Source: Zavarzinia sp. (GTDB lineage Bacteria; Pseudomonadota; Alphaproteobacteria; Zavarziniales; Zavarziniaceae). Taken from it: a stretch of DNA of 51,060 nt. Both the position numbers and the translations under genes were made by a program. Of this stretch, positions 7,459 through 15,297 are shown piece by piece. Under the pieces are notes generated by a model. The model worked only from the letters and a program-made list of their open reading frames with translations, searched no databases and was not told the origin of the DNA. The stretch covers positions 1-51,060 of the forward strand of contig JAOZVS010000123.1 of assembly GCA_025869435.1 (NCBI GenBank), read 5' to 3'. Position 1 is the stretch's first letter. The number at the start of each line of letters is the position of its first letter.

Positions 7459-8219
7459 TGGTTGATCGCCGCCTTGCTGCCATCGAGGTGCGGGACCTGA
7501 CGGTCGCCTATGACCGCCATCCCGCCGTGCATCATCTGTCCTGCCGCTTCGAGCCGGGATCGCTGACCGCCGTGGTCGGACCCAACGGCGCCGGCAAGTC
7601 GACCCTGATCAAATCCATCGTCGGCCTGCTGCGCCCGGCCGAGGGCCGGATTTCCATGGGGGCCTTGCGCCGCCAGGACATCGCCTATCTGCCCCAGCAG
7701 GCGGACATCGACCGCAGCTTTCCGATCACCGTCGCCGATACGGTCGCCCTTGGTCATTGGGCGCGGGTCGGCATCTTCCGGGCGATCGGCCGTCCGTTGC
7801 GCGACAAGGTGGGCGAAGCGCTGTCGGCTGTCGGGCTGGAAGGTTTCGAGCAGCGGCCGATCGGCTCCCTGTCGTCCGGCCAGTTCCAGCGCGTGCTCTT
7901 CGCCCGCCTGCTGCTGCAGGACGCCGGTGTCATCCTGCTGGACGAGCCCTTCAATGCGATCGATACAAAGACCACCCAGGACCTGCTGGATCTCGTCGGC
8001 CGCTGGCATGGCGAGAAGCGGACGGTGATCGCCGTCCTGCACGACATGGATCAGGTGCGCCAGTATTTCCCCGACACGCTGCTGCTGGCCCGGGAACTCG
8101 TCGCCTGCGGCCCGACGCCGGACTGCCTGACCGCGGGTAATCTTCTCGCCGCGCGCCGCATGTCCGAGCGCTGGCAGGACGATGCCGCCGTCTGCGCGCC
8201 CGAGAAGCGGCGGGCATGA
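7458..8219 (+). CDS. znuC: Zinc ABC transporter ATPase (ZnuC/AztA-like)
   Basis: A 253-residue ABC ATPase. Walker A is GPNGAGKST, the signature is LSSGQFQRV, Walker B is VILLDEPF with AID, and the switch His is in VLHDMD. It energises zinc import from the cytoplasmic side of the inner membrane. It starts at the ATG overlapping the small peptide's stop and overlaps the permease gene by four bases. Its place behind a Zur box, with a His-rich binding protein downstream, favours zinc over manganese. Confidence 0.9.
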   Translation: MVDRRLAAIEVRDLTVAYDRHPAVHHLSCRFEPGSLTAVVGPNGAGKSTLIKSIVGLLRPAEGRISMGALRRQDIAYLPQQADIDRSFPITVADTVALGHWARVGIFRAIGRPLRDKVGEALSAVGLEGFEQRPIGSLSSGQFQRVLFARLLLQDAGVILLDEPFNAIDTKTTQDLLDLVGRWHGEKRTVIAVLHDMDQVRQYFPDTLLLARELVACGPTPDCLTAGNLLAARRMSERWQDDAAVCAPEKRRA

Positions 8220-9094
8220 TGGCGCTCTGGTCCCTGCTGTTCGAGCCTTTCGCCGATTTCGCCTTCATGCGGCGGGCGCTGGTCGCCTGTTTCGCCCTGG
8301 CCCTGGGCTGCGGTCCCGTGGGCGTCCTCCTGATGCTGCGGCGGATGAGCCTGATCGGCGATGCCATGAGCCATGCGGTGCTGCCCGGCGCCGCCATCGG
8401 CTTCCTGATCGCCGGCCTCAACATCTGGGCCATGGGGCTGGGCGGTCTCGTCGCCGGCATTTCCGTCGCCCTTCTGTCGGGCCTCGTCACCCGCAACACG
8501 ATTCTGCGGGAAGACGCCAGTTTCGCCGGTTTCTATCTGATCTCGCTCAGTCTCGGCGTGCTGATCGTCTCGACAAGGGGCTCCAACGTCGATCTGCTGC
8601 ATGTCCTGTTCGGGACGATCCTCGCGGTCGACGATGCCGCCCTGCTGACGGTCGCGGGCATCGCCTCCCTCAGCATCGCCGTGCTCGCCCTCATCTACCG
8701 GCCGCTGGTCGTTGAGTGTTTCGATCCCGGCTTCCTGCGGGCGGTCGGCGGCGGGGCGGGCTCGATCTTCCATGTCGTCTTCCTCGTCCTCGTCGTCGTC
8801 AATCTGGTGGCCGGCTTCCAGGCCCTCGGCACCCTGATGGCGGTCGGGCTGATGATGCTGCCGGCGGCGGCCAGCCGCTTCTGGGCGCGGGATGTCTGGT
8901 CGATGGCGGCGGTTTCGATCGGCATCGCCATGCTGTCGGGCTGGATCGGCCTCCTTGTCTCCTATCACCGCGACCTGCCGTCCGGTCCCGCCATCGTGAT
9001 CACGGCCGGCGTCGCCTATGTCGCCTCCATCGTCCTCGGGCGGGAAGGCGGCGTTATCTGGCGCTATATGCCGCGCCGTCATCTGGAGGCTTGA
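8216..9094 (+). CDS. znuB: Zinc ABC transporter permease (ZnuB/AztB-like)
   Basis: A 292-residue ABC-3 family permease with about eight hydrophobic helices and the family segment RRMSLIGDAMSHAVLPG near residue 40. It is the membrane channel for the ATPase encoded just upstream. It overlaps the ATPase gene by four bases, with the binding-protein gene six bases downstream. Length and order are normal. Confidence 0.9.
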   Translation: MMALWSLLFEPFADFAFMRRALVACFALALGCGPVGVLLMLRRMSLIGDAMSHAVLPGAAIGFLIAGLNIWAMGLGGLVAGISVALLSGLVTRNTILREDASFAGFYLISLSLGVLIVSTRGSNVDLLHVLFGTILAVDDAALLTVAGIASLSIAVLALIYRPLVVECFDPGFLRAVGGGAGSIFHVVFLVLVVVNLVAGFQALGTLMAVGLMMLPAAASRFWARDVWSMAAVSIGIAMLSGWIGLLVSYHRDLPSGPAIVITAGVAYVASIVLGREGGVIWRYMPRRHLEA

Positions 9095-9099
9095 GACCC

Positions 9100-10026
9100 A
9101 TGCTGCTGCGCCCGTTCCTCCTCGCCCTCGGGCTTTCCTCCATCGCCACCGCCGCCCTCGCCGAGCCGGTGAAGATCGTCGCCTCCTTCTCGATCCTCGG
9201 CGACATGGTGGCCAATGTCGGCGGCGACCATATCGCCCTGACGACGCTGGTCGGCCCCGATGGCGACGCCCATGTCTTCCAGCCCAGCCCGCGCGACGCC
9301 AGGGCGGTCGCCGGCGCCAATCTCGTGATCATTTCCGGCCTCGGCTTCGAGGGCTGGATGGAGCGACTGACCGAAGCCGCCGCCTACAAGGGCAAGGTGG
9401 TGGTCGCCAGCGCCGGTGTCACCCCCCGCGAAATGGCGGAAGAGGAAGAGGGCCACGAGGACCACGCCGAGGACGGCCACGACGATCACGGCCATGGCAA
9501 TATCGACCCGCACGCCTGGCAGGACCTGTCGAACGGGCTGCGCTATGTCGACAATATCGCCGCCGGCCTGATCGCCGCCGATCCCGCCAATGCCGACGAC
9601 TACCGCGCCCGCGCCGCCGCTTACCGCGCCAGGCTCGGGGCGCTGGACGCCAAGGTGAAGGCCGCCATCAATGCCCTGCCGGCGGAGCGGCGCAAGATCA
9701 TCACCAGCCATGACGCCTTCGGCTATTTCGCCGCCGCCTATGGCCTCGAAGTTCTGGCGCCCCAGGGGGTCTCGACCGAATCGGAGGCCTCGGCCAAGGG
9801 GGTCGCCCTGCTGATCAACCAGATCAAGGAGACCAAAGCCCCCGCCGTCTTCCTCGAAAACGTGACCGATCCCCGCCTGATCGCGCAGATCGCCAAGGAG
9901 ACCGGCGCGCATGTCGGCGGCACGCTTTATTCAGACGCACTCTCTGATGCATCTGGCGACGCCTCTACCTATATTGCGATGTTCGAACACAATGTGGCCA
10001 TGCTGACGGCCGCCTTGGGATCATAA
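9100..10026 (+). CDS. znuA: Zinc-binding periplasmic protein (ZnuA/AztC-like)
   Basis: A 308-residue cluster A-I solute-binding protein. The signal peptide ends at ALA near residue 21. Likely ligands are H58 (GDAHVF), H138 (DPHAW), H204 (SHDAF) and D279 (YSDAL). A mobile acidic/His-rich loop spans residues 114-132, with His alternating among Glu, Asp and Gly, as expected for zinc capture. It delivers zinc to the permease. It is transcribed with znuC and znuB from the Zur-controlled promoter. Confidence 0.92.
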   Translation: MLLRPFLLALGLSSIATAALAEPVKIVASFSILGDMVANVGGDHIALTTLVGPDGDAHVFQPSPRDARAVAGANLVIISGLGFEGWMERLTEAAAYKGKVVVASAGVTPREMAEEEEGHEDHAEDGHDDHGHGNIDPHAWQDLSNGLRYVDNIAAGLIAADPANADDYRARAAAYRARLGALDAKVKAAINALPAERRKIITSHDAFGYFAAAYGLEVLAPQGVSTESEASAKGVALLINQIKETKAPAVFLENVTDPRLIAQIAKETGAHVGGTLYSDALSDASGDASTYIAMFEHNVAMLTAALGS

Positions 10027-10043
10027 TCGCTGGAGTGCGTTAG

Positions 10044-11006
10044 ATGAATCAGGTCCCCGTGACCGTCCTGACCGGCTATCTGGGCGCCGGCAAGACAACC
10101 TTGCTCAACCGGATCCTGACCGAGCAGCACGGCAAGCGCTATGCCGTCGTGGTCAATGAATTCGGCGAGATCGGTATCGACAACGACCTCGTGGTCGAGA
10201 CCGACGAGGAAGTCTTCGAGATGAACAACGGTTGCATCTGCTGCACCGTGCGCGGGGACCTCATTCGCATCCTCACCGGCCTGATGCGCCGCAAAGGCAA
10301 GTTCGACGCCATCCTGATCGAGACCACGGGCCTCGCCGACCCGGCGCCCGTCGCCCAGACCTTCTTCGTCGACGAGGACGTCCAGGCCAAGGCCAAGCTC
10401 GACGCCGTCGTCACCGTGGTCGATGCCCTGAACATCGAAGCCCGCCTGAAGGACAGCAAGGAAGCGCGCGAGCAGATCGCCTTCGCCGACGTCATCCTGC
10501 TGAACAAGACCGATCTCGTCGCCCCCGCCGACCTCGACCGGATCGAGGGGATCATCCGCGGCATCAACAAGGCGGCAGAGATCCACCGGACCACCAACAG
10601 CCAGGTCCCCCTCGACCGCGTGCTCGACCGGGGCGCCTTCGATCTCGACCGCATTCTGGCGATCGAGCCCGATTTCCTCGAGGGCGGTCATGTCCACAGC
10701 CACAACGAGGACATCACCTCGATCTCCTTCACGCAGATCGACCCCCTCGACGAGAACAAGTTCAACCGCTGGATTTCCAACCTGCTGCAGACCAAGGGGC
10801 AGGACATCCTGCGCTCCAAGGGCATCCTGTCCTTCGCCAACCAGGACGACCAGTTCGTCTTTCAGGGCGTGCACATGCTGCTCGACGGCGATTACCGTCG
10901 GCCCTGGGCGCCGGACGATCCGCGCATCAGCCGCATCGTCTTCATCGGTCGCAATCTCGACGTCGCGGCACTGAAGGCCGGATTCGAGGCTTGCCGTGCC
11001 GCCTGA
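10044..11006 (+). CDS. COG0523/CobW-family GTPase, probable zinc metallochaperone
   Basis: A 320-residue G3E GTPase. Walker A is GYLGAGKTT (11-19), the metal motif CICC covers C64-C67, Walker B is ETTGLADP, the guanine motif is NKTD, and an HVHSH cluster lies near residue 215. Zur-controlled members of this family (ZigA, ZagA, ZNG1) hand zinc to essential enzymes under starvation. The position directly behind znuA and the Zur box support that over cobalamin or nitrile-hydratase roles. The client protein cannot be told from sequence. Confidence 0.88.
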   Translation: MNQVPVTVLTGYLGAGKTTLLNRILTEQHGKRYAVVVNEFGEIGIDNDLVVETDEEVFEMNNGCICCTVRGDLIRILTGLMRRKGKFDAILIETTGLADPAPVAQTFFVDEDVQAKAKLDAVVTVVDALNIEARLKDSKEAREQIAFADVILLNKTDLVAPADLDRIEGIIRGINKAAEIHRTTNSQVPLDRVLDRGAFDLDRILAIEPDFLEGGHVHSHNEDITSISFTQIDPLDENKFNRWISNLLQTKGQDILRSKGILSFANQDDQFVFQGVHMLLDGDYRRPWAPDDPRISRIVFIGRNLDVAALKAGFEACRAA

Positions 11007-12087
11007 ATTCCCCGATTTCCAGCCGGAAGACGTTTACGCCGACCGCCTGCCGCCGAGCCGTGTCGACTGCTATCCGCAGGAAGCCGGCATCATCGCCCTC
11101 GCCATCGACGGGCGGGACCGTATCGGTTTCGCCTTCGACGACGGCCGCATCGCCGTCGGCAGCCTCGATGCCCCGGCCGAATTCGTGGCGCTTGAGGGGC
11201 ATGACGGCGTCTCCCTCGCGCTCTGCGCCGGGCCGAAGGGTGGTTTCGTCTCGGGCGGGGACGATGGAAGGGCCGTCCTGATCGCTGCCGACGGCACGCG
11301 GACCGAGCTGCTGCCCCCGGGCAAGGACTGGGTTCATGCCGTCGCCGCCTCGCCCGCTTCGGGGCTGATCGCGCTCGGCGTCGGCAAGACCGCCCGCGTC
11401 TTCGATGCCGCCGGCAAGGCGCTGGGGTCGACCGCGCCGGTTGCCTCGGCTGTGACCGGCGTTGCCTTCAATCCCAAGGGCAAGCGCATCGCCGTCGCCC
11501 ATTACGGCGGCGTCTCGCTCTGGTACGCCGGGGGCCTGACCGGCACGCCGAAGCTCCTGCCGTGGAAGGGTAGCCATGTCTCCGTGACCTGGAGCCCGGA
11601 CGGCCGCTTCGTCGTCACCGGCACCCAGGACAAGGAATTGCACGGCTGGCGCGTCGAAGACGAGGTCGACATGCGCATGTCCGGCTATGCCGCCAAGGTG
11701 AAGAGCTTTTCCTGGTCGGCGGACGAGCGTTGGCTGGCCTGTTCCGGCAGCCCGCTGGTGACCGCCTGGGACTTCATCGGCAAGGGCCCGATGGGCCGCC
11801 CGCCGCATCAGTTCGGCGGCGCCGAGGAATTCCTCGCGACCCATGTCGCCGCCCACCCCAAGCTGCCCGTGGTCGCCGCCGCCTTCGAGGACGGACGGAT
11901 CGAGATGGGCCGTTTCGCGGTCGAGGGTCAGGTCCTTCTGAAGGAGGTCGGCGGCGGCCTGCCCACCGGCCTCGCCTGGACCGCCGACGGCGGCCGCCTG
12001 CTGATGACGACCGAGGACGGCGAATTCTTCGTCGTCGACCTCGAAGACCTCAAGGTCGCGGCGAAAGAGCAGAAAAAGCGGAAATAG
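10996..12087 (+). CDS. Cytoplasmic WD40 beta-propeller protein
   Basis: A 363-residue protein of WD40-like repeats, for example [22 protein letters not shown] and [14 protein letters not shown]. There is no signal peptide, so it should be cytoplasmic, unlike the periplasmic propeller AztD. The GTG start at 10996 lies inside the end of the COG0523 gene (11-base overlap), indicating translational coupling. A WD40 partner of a COG0523 GTPase suggests a scaffold for the metallochaperone or its client. It has few Cys and His residues, so direct zinc storage looks unlikely. Confidence 0.82.
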   Translation: MPPEFPDFQPEDVYADRLPPSRVDCYPQEAGIIALAIDGRDRIGFAFDDGRIAVGSLDAPAEFVALEGHDGVSLALCAGPKGGFVSGGDDGRAVLIAADGTRTELLPPGKDWVHAVAASPASGLIALGVGKTARVFDAAGKALGSTAPVASAVTGVAFNPKGKRIAVAHYGGVSLWYAGGLTGTPKLLPWKGSHVSVTWSPDGRFVVTGTQDKELHGWRVEDEVDMRMSGYAAKVKSFSWSADERWLACSGSPLVTAWDFIGKGPMGRPPHQFGGAEEFLATHVAAHPKLPVVAAAFEDGRIEMGRFAVEGQVLLKEVGGGLPTGLAWTADGGRLLMTTEDGEFFVVDLEDLKVAAKEQKKRK

Positions 12088-12094
12088 GGCTGGA

Positions 12095-12145
12095 CCCCTC
12101 ACCCCATCCCTCTCCCCGCCAGCGGGGCGAGGGCGGGGTGAGGGG
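12095..12145. terminator. Long palindromic repeat between convergent genes
   Basis: The outer arms CCCCTCACCCC (12095-12105) and GGGGTGAGGGG (12135-12145) are perfect inverted repeats. The inner segments CCCTC/GAGGG and CCCCG/CGGGG also pair. The unit resembles dispersed REP-type palindromes common in proteobacteria. It sits between the convergent WD40 and peroxidase genes and can serve both as a bidirectional terminator. Confidence 0.7.
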
Positions 12146-12152
12146 GAGAACC

Positions 12153-12689
12153 TTACGACCTGGGCGCCGCCAGCAGCTTGTCGATCGCGCCCGACAGCCC
12201 CGTGGGGCTGGTGATGGCGGAATAGGTATCGACGATCTGGCCGTCCTGCCCGATCAGATATTTGTGGAAATTCCAGCTCGGCACATGGTCCGCGCCAAAG
12301 CTCGTCGCCGCCCATTTGTAGAAGGGATGGGCGTCCTTGCCGATCACATGGGTCTTGCCCGCCATGGGGAAGTCGACGCCATAGGTCAGCTCGCAGAATT
12401 CCTTGATCTCGGTGTTGGAGCCCGGCTCCTGATCGAAATCGTCGGAGGGCACGCCGATGACGACGACGCCCTTGTCCTTATAGGCATCCCATAGGTTCAC
12501 CATGCCCTTGTACTGGTCGGTGAAGCCGCAGAAGGACGCGGTATTGACCACGACCAGCACTTTGCCCTTGTAGGCGGCGAGGGGCAGGGGGCCGCCTTCC
12601 AGCTTCTCGAAAGTGAAGTCATAGGCGCTTTCGGCCAGGGCCGGCATGGCGCCGAGACAAAGGGCGAAGGCAAGGGCGAGGGCTTTCAT
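12153..12689 (-). CDS. Secreted glutathione-peroxidase family protein
   Basis: A 178-residue thioredoxin-fold peroxidase with a signal peptide (MKALALAFALCLGAMPALA). The peroxidatic cysteine is in NTASFCGFTDQY, the glutamine probably in DQEPGSN, and the Trp-Asn pair in SWNFHKYL. It reduces peroxides with a thiol donor, in the periplasm if the signal is used. The start at ATG 12689 begins the signal peptide. It lies 78 bases downstream of hisI on the same strand with no obvious terminator between, so it may share the hisI promoter and its Zur box. Confidence 0.88.
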   Translation of the reverse strand: MKALALAFALCLGAMPALAESAYDFTFEKLEGGPLPLAAYKGKVLVVVNTASFCGFTDQYKGMVNLWDAYKDKGVVVIGVPSDDFDQEPGSNTEIKEFCELTYGVDFPMAGKTHVIGKDAHPFYKWAATSFGADHVPSWNFHKYLIGQDGQIVDTYSAITSPTGLSGAIDKLLAAPRS

Positions 12690-12767
12690 CGGGGCAACTC
12701 CGCTGGACTTTCGCCCATGGTGAGGCATCGGACCCGCGGGGCCAAGCCGCGCCGTCCCGCCCGCTGG

Positions 12768-13163
12768 CTATCCGTGGTCGTGGCCGCAGGGCTGGAAGGT
12801 TGCCGCCTCGTCCAGCGCCGTCTCGCCGAGTTTGCGATAGAAGCAGGTGCGGGCGCCGGTGTGGCAGGCGGCGCCGGTCTGGTCGACGATGGCGAGCAGC
12901 GTGTCGCCGTCGCAATCGACGCGCAGTTCGTGCAGCACCTGGACATGGCCCGAGGTATCGCCCTTGCGCCAGAGCGACTGGCGCGAGCGCGACCAATAGG
13001 TTACCCGCCCGCTCTTCACGGTTTCGATCAGGGATTCCCGGTTCATCCAGGCCATCATCAGGACCTCGCCGCCCTCGCGCGCCTGGGCGATGGCGGGGAC
13101 GAGGCCGTTTCCGTCGAATTTCACCGCCGACAACAGGGCCTCGATCGCGGCATCCGTGGGCAT
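12768..13163 (-). CDS. hisI: Phosphoribosyl-AMP cyclohydrolase
   Basis: A 131-residue His[36 protein letters not shown] and the zinc cysteines in VDCDGDT and ACHTGARTC. It opens the purine ring of PR-AMP, the third step of histidine synthesis, and needs zinc. ATG 13163 follows GGAGAG at good spacing. No other his gene is in the window. The Zur box 14-28 bases upstream of the start implies zinc-responsive expression, as proposed for some hisI paralogs. Whether a second hisI exists in this genome is unknown. Confidence 0.93.
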   Translation of the reverse strand: MPTDAAIEALLSAVKFDGNGLVPAIAQAREGGEVLMMAWMNRESLIETVKSGRVTYWSRSRQSLWRKGDTSGHVQVLHELRVDCDGDTLLAIVDQTGAACHTGARTCFYRKLGETALDEAATFQPCGHDHG

Positions 13164-13176
13164 CGACACTCTCCGC

Positions 13177-13191
13177 TGTTACAATATCACA
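13177..13191. promoter_or_regulatory. Zur box between hisI and zur
   Basis: TGTTACAATATCACA matches TGTTATANTATAACA at 12 of 14 specified positions. It lies 14 bases before the hisI start (minus strand), where it can overlap a GATATT-like -10 element. It is 45 bases before the zur start, just upstream of that gene's -35. The placement favours strong repression of hisI, with a milder effect on zur. Confidence 0.78.
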
Positions 13192-13235
13192 CCGACTTGT
13201 AGCATCCCGGGGCGGAGCAGGTATAGTGGCAGGCG

Positions 13236-13706
13236 ATGATGCACGACCATGATCACGACCATTGCGTCGCCGAAGCCCTGACCCGGGCCGAGGCGATCTG
13301 CGCCGACCGCGGCGCCCGCCTGACCGACCTGCGCCGCCAGGTCTTCGAACTGGTGCTGGGCAGCCATCGTCCGGTCGGCGCCTATGACCTGGTCGCCCGC
13401 CTGGGGGAGAGCGGCGGCAAACCGGTGGCGCCGCAGACCGTCTACCGTGCCCTCGATTTCCTGATCGAACAGGGCCTCGTCCACCGCATCGCCTCGCTCA
13501 ACGCCTTCGTCGGCTGCAGCCACCCCCAGGTCGCCCATGCCGGCCAGTTCATGATCTGCACCCGCTGCCAGGAAGTCGCCGAACTCGGCGACCCCGCCGC
13601 CGTAACCGGCCTGATCGACCGCGCCGCCGCCCAAGGCTTCACCGTCCAATCGGTCTCGGTCGAGCTGACCGGCATCTGCGCGGCGTGCCGGGGGCGGGGG
13701 TTGTAG
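13236..13706 (+). CDS. zur: Zinc uptake regulator, Fur family
   Basis: A 156-residue Fur-fold repressor. An N-terminal HDHDHDH run is followed by a winged helix (PQTVYRALDFLIEQGLVHRI, residues 66-85) and structural zinc pairs C108/C111 and C148/C151. The C-terminal shape and linkage to hisI and the znu operon identify Zur rather than Fur. It represses zinc-uptake genes when zinc-loaded; the two Zur boxes in this window are its likely targets. A TTGTAG-N18-TATAGT promoter ends only about eight bases before the ATG, so the mRNA may be nearly leaderless. Confidence 0.92.
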   Translation: MMHDHDHDHCVAEALTRAEAICADRGARLTDLRRQVFELVLGSHRPVGAYDLVARLGESGGKPVAPQTVYRALDFLIEQGLVHRIASLNAFVGCSHPQVAHAGQFMICTRCQEVAELGDPAAVTGLIDRAAAQGFTVQSVSVELTGICAACRGRGL

Positions 13707-13753
13707 CGCCCCACTAATTCCCCTGCCGCGTATATATGACGGCATTATTCACT

Positions 13754-13984
13754 TTAATCGTTTATATTTAAAATATAAAACTTTATCCCCTTATAGAAAA
13801 CTCGGGAAATATCTATATCGGAATGCTCAATCATATATTCAGATATGGCATTGGCGATATTTTTTTCTTCGTCGGACCCGGGCTCTATTTCTCTTTCAAG
13901 ATTTATCGTCAAAATTTTCCTAATTTTCCCATTTTCATTCTCATTGGAAATTATTGATTCGCGGGCGAGCTTATGTGTAAACAT
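13754..13984 (-). CDS. AT-rich orphan protein (76 residues)
   Basis: The ATG at 13984 has GAGG five bases upstream and a TATACT -10-like element a little further up. The protein is polar and charged: MFTHKLARESIISNENENGK, then ILTINLEREIEPGSDEEKNIANAISEYMIEH and a hydrophobic end. I recognise no family. Base composition is far more AT-rich than the rest of the window, and codon choice (ATA, AAT, GAA) is foreign. This marks a recent acquisition or a mobile-element cargo remnant. A longer frame to 14086 is open, but the ribosome site favours 13984. Confidence 0.55.
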   Translation of the reverse strand: MFTHKLARESIISNENENGKIRKILTINLEREIEPGSDEEKNIANAISEYMIEHSDIDISRVFYKGIKFYILNIND

Positions 13985-14122
13985 TTTTTCCTCAAAATTT
14001 TTGACAGTATAAATTGTAACGATTTCCCCAAATTGAAAAAAGCGCTGATTTGGAAGGGCTGTGATTGCGGTAAGATCGCAGAGCATTCCGGGGACGCCAT
14101 ACTAAACCCGTCTTCCCCCACG

Positions 14123-14235
14123 TCCCCTAGTCCAGCCGGAACATGTCCCGCCTGATACACTAGCTTTACGGGCGGATGCGGCCGAGGGGGCGGAATTCGA
14201 GCACATTGCTGGCGGAGCAGGTAGCCCCTGGTCAG
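14123..14235 (+). repeat. Degenerate duplicate of the SDR gene's 5' region (copy 1)
   Basis: The 32 bases at 14123-14154 match 14382-14413 at 28 positions. The stretch from GAGCACATTGCTGGCGG (14199) to about 14235 resembles the SDR start region at 14468-14504. The resemblance includes the codons for the first residues, but without a usable start. This looks like a decayed duplication about 260 bases upstream of the live gene. An ATTCCGGGGACGCCATACT stretch just before it resembles dispersed intergenic repeats found near REP-associated transposases. Confidence 0.5.
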
Positions 14236-14381
14236 GGACCGCCTCTCTATCAGGTCGAGGATCGAGCTTTGCTGGTTCTCGTCGTCGCTGTCGGCAAACG
14301 TGAGGGCAACGAAGTCCATAAGAACCGCTGAGCGCCGCTAGAATCGCGGGGACGCCGTGATCGTCACGGTCTCCCCGATTT

Positions 14382-14504
14382 CCCCCTAGTCCAGCCGGAG
14401 TATGCCCCGCCTGCCCGCGCCCGGCACTCTCCCCCTCGGGCCGATACGTCCGGGGGAGGCAGGTTTTGAGCACATCGCTGGCGGGGCGGACGGCCCTGGT
14501 GACC
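14382..14504 (+). repeat. Matching 5' region of the live SDR gene (copy 2)
   Basis: This is the partner of the 14123-14235 duplicate. It contains CTAGTCCAGCCGGA at 14386-14399, the GGGGGAGG ribosome site, the TTG start and the first codons of the SDR gene. The 14236-14381 interval between the copies carries no gene I can support. Leftward open frames exist there, but they run through the repeat itself. Confidence 0.45.
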
Positions 14505-15293
14505 GGAGGCAGTGGCGGCATCGGGGCGGCGACGGCGGGGCGGTTGTTGCGGGATGGCGCCGCCGTCGTGCTGATGGCGCGGCGGGAGGCTGAGCTGGCG
14601 GCGGCGCGGGCGCGGTTGCTGGAGACCTGTCCGGGGGCGGTGATCGCCGTTTCGGTCGGGGATGCGCTGGTGCCCGGCGATGTCGCGCGGGCGGTCGAGG
14701 TCGCGCATGGCCTGCAGGGCCGGCTCGATTTCGTCATCGCCACGGTGGGCGGCAGCATGGGGCATCGGCCGCTGGTCATGCATGATGTCGACAGTTTCCG
14801 GGCGGTGATCGACCGCAACCTGACCACGGCTTTCATTGCGCTGCGCGAAGGCGTGCCGCGCATGGCCGAGGGGGGCGGGGTGGTGTTTGTGTCGTCCGTC
14901 TGCGGCGAGGTACCGTCGACCTTCCTCGGACCCTATTGCGCGGCCAAGGGCGGGCTGGAATCCCTGGTCACCGTGGCGGCCAAGGAATGCGCGCGGCTGA
15001 AGATCCGGGTGAACGCGGTTCGCCCCGGCATGACCCGCGCGGCGGGCGTCACCTCCATGTTCGGCGAGACCATCATGCGCGAGCGGGCCAAGGAACTGAT
15101 CCCGCTGGGCGGGCCGGGCGATCCGGCGGCGGTGGCCGAGGCCATCCGTTTCCTGGCCGGGGCCGACTGGCTGACCGGGCAGAGCATCGCGGTCGATGGC
15201 GGCTCGGAACTCGCCTTCAACCGCGCCTGCGACAATGCCGATGCCGAATTGTTCGGCAAGACCTGGCCCGCGCCCTGGTCGGACGCGGTCTGA
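14466..15293 (+). CDS. SDR-family oxidoreductase
   Basis: A 275-residue classical short-chain dehydrogenase. TGGSGGIG is the cofactor motif near residue 14, with catalytic Ser in FVSSVCG and YCAAK for Tyr/Lys. The end matches the SDR C-terminus (LTGQSIAVDGGSEL). Arg residues after the second strand suggest NADP(H). It starts at TTG 14466 behind GGGGGAGG. The substrate is unknown. It is convergent with metC, only four bases apart, and stands alone. Confidence 0.85.
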   Translation: MSTSLAGRTALVTGGSGGIGAATAGRLLRDGAAVVLMARREAELAAARARLLETCPGAVIAVSVGDALVPGDVARAVEVAHGLQGRLDFVIATVGGSMGHRPLVMHDVDSFRAVIDRNLTTAFIALREGVPRMAEGGGVVFVSSVCGEVPSTFLGPYCAAKGGLESLVTVAAKECARLKIRVNAVRPGMTRAAGVTSMFGETIMRERAKELIPLGGPGDPAAVAEAIRFLAGADWLTGQSIAVDGGSELAFNRACDNADAELFGKTWPAPWSDAV

Positions 15294-15297
15294 GGCT

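Noticed and set aside
13951-14319. Leftward 122-codon frame from 14319
   Set aside because: Most of it runs backwards through the degenerate repeat and then out of frame through the AT-rich gene; no ribosome site was seen and the sequence is not protein-like in its middle.
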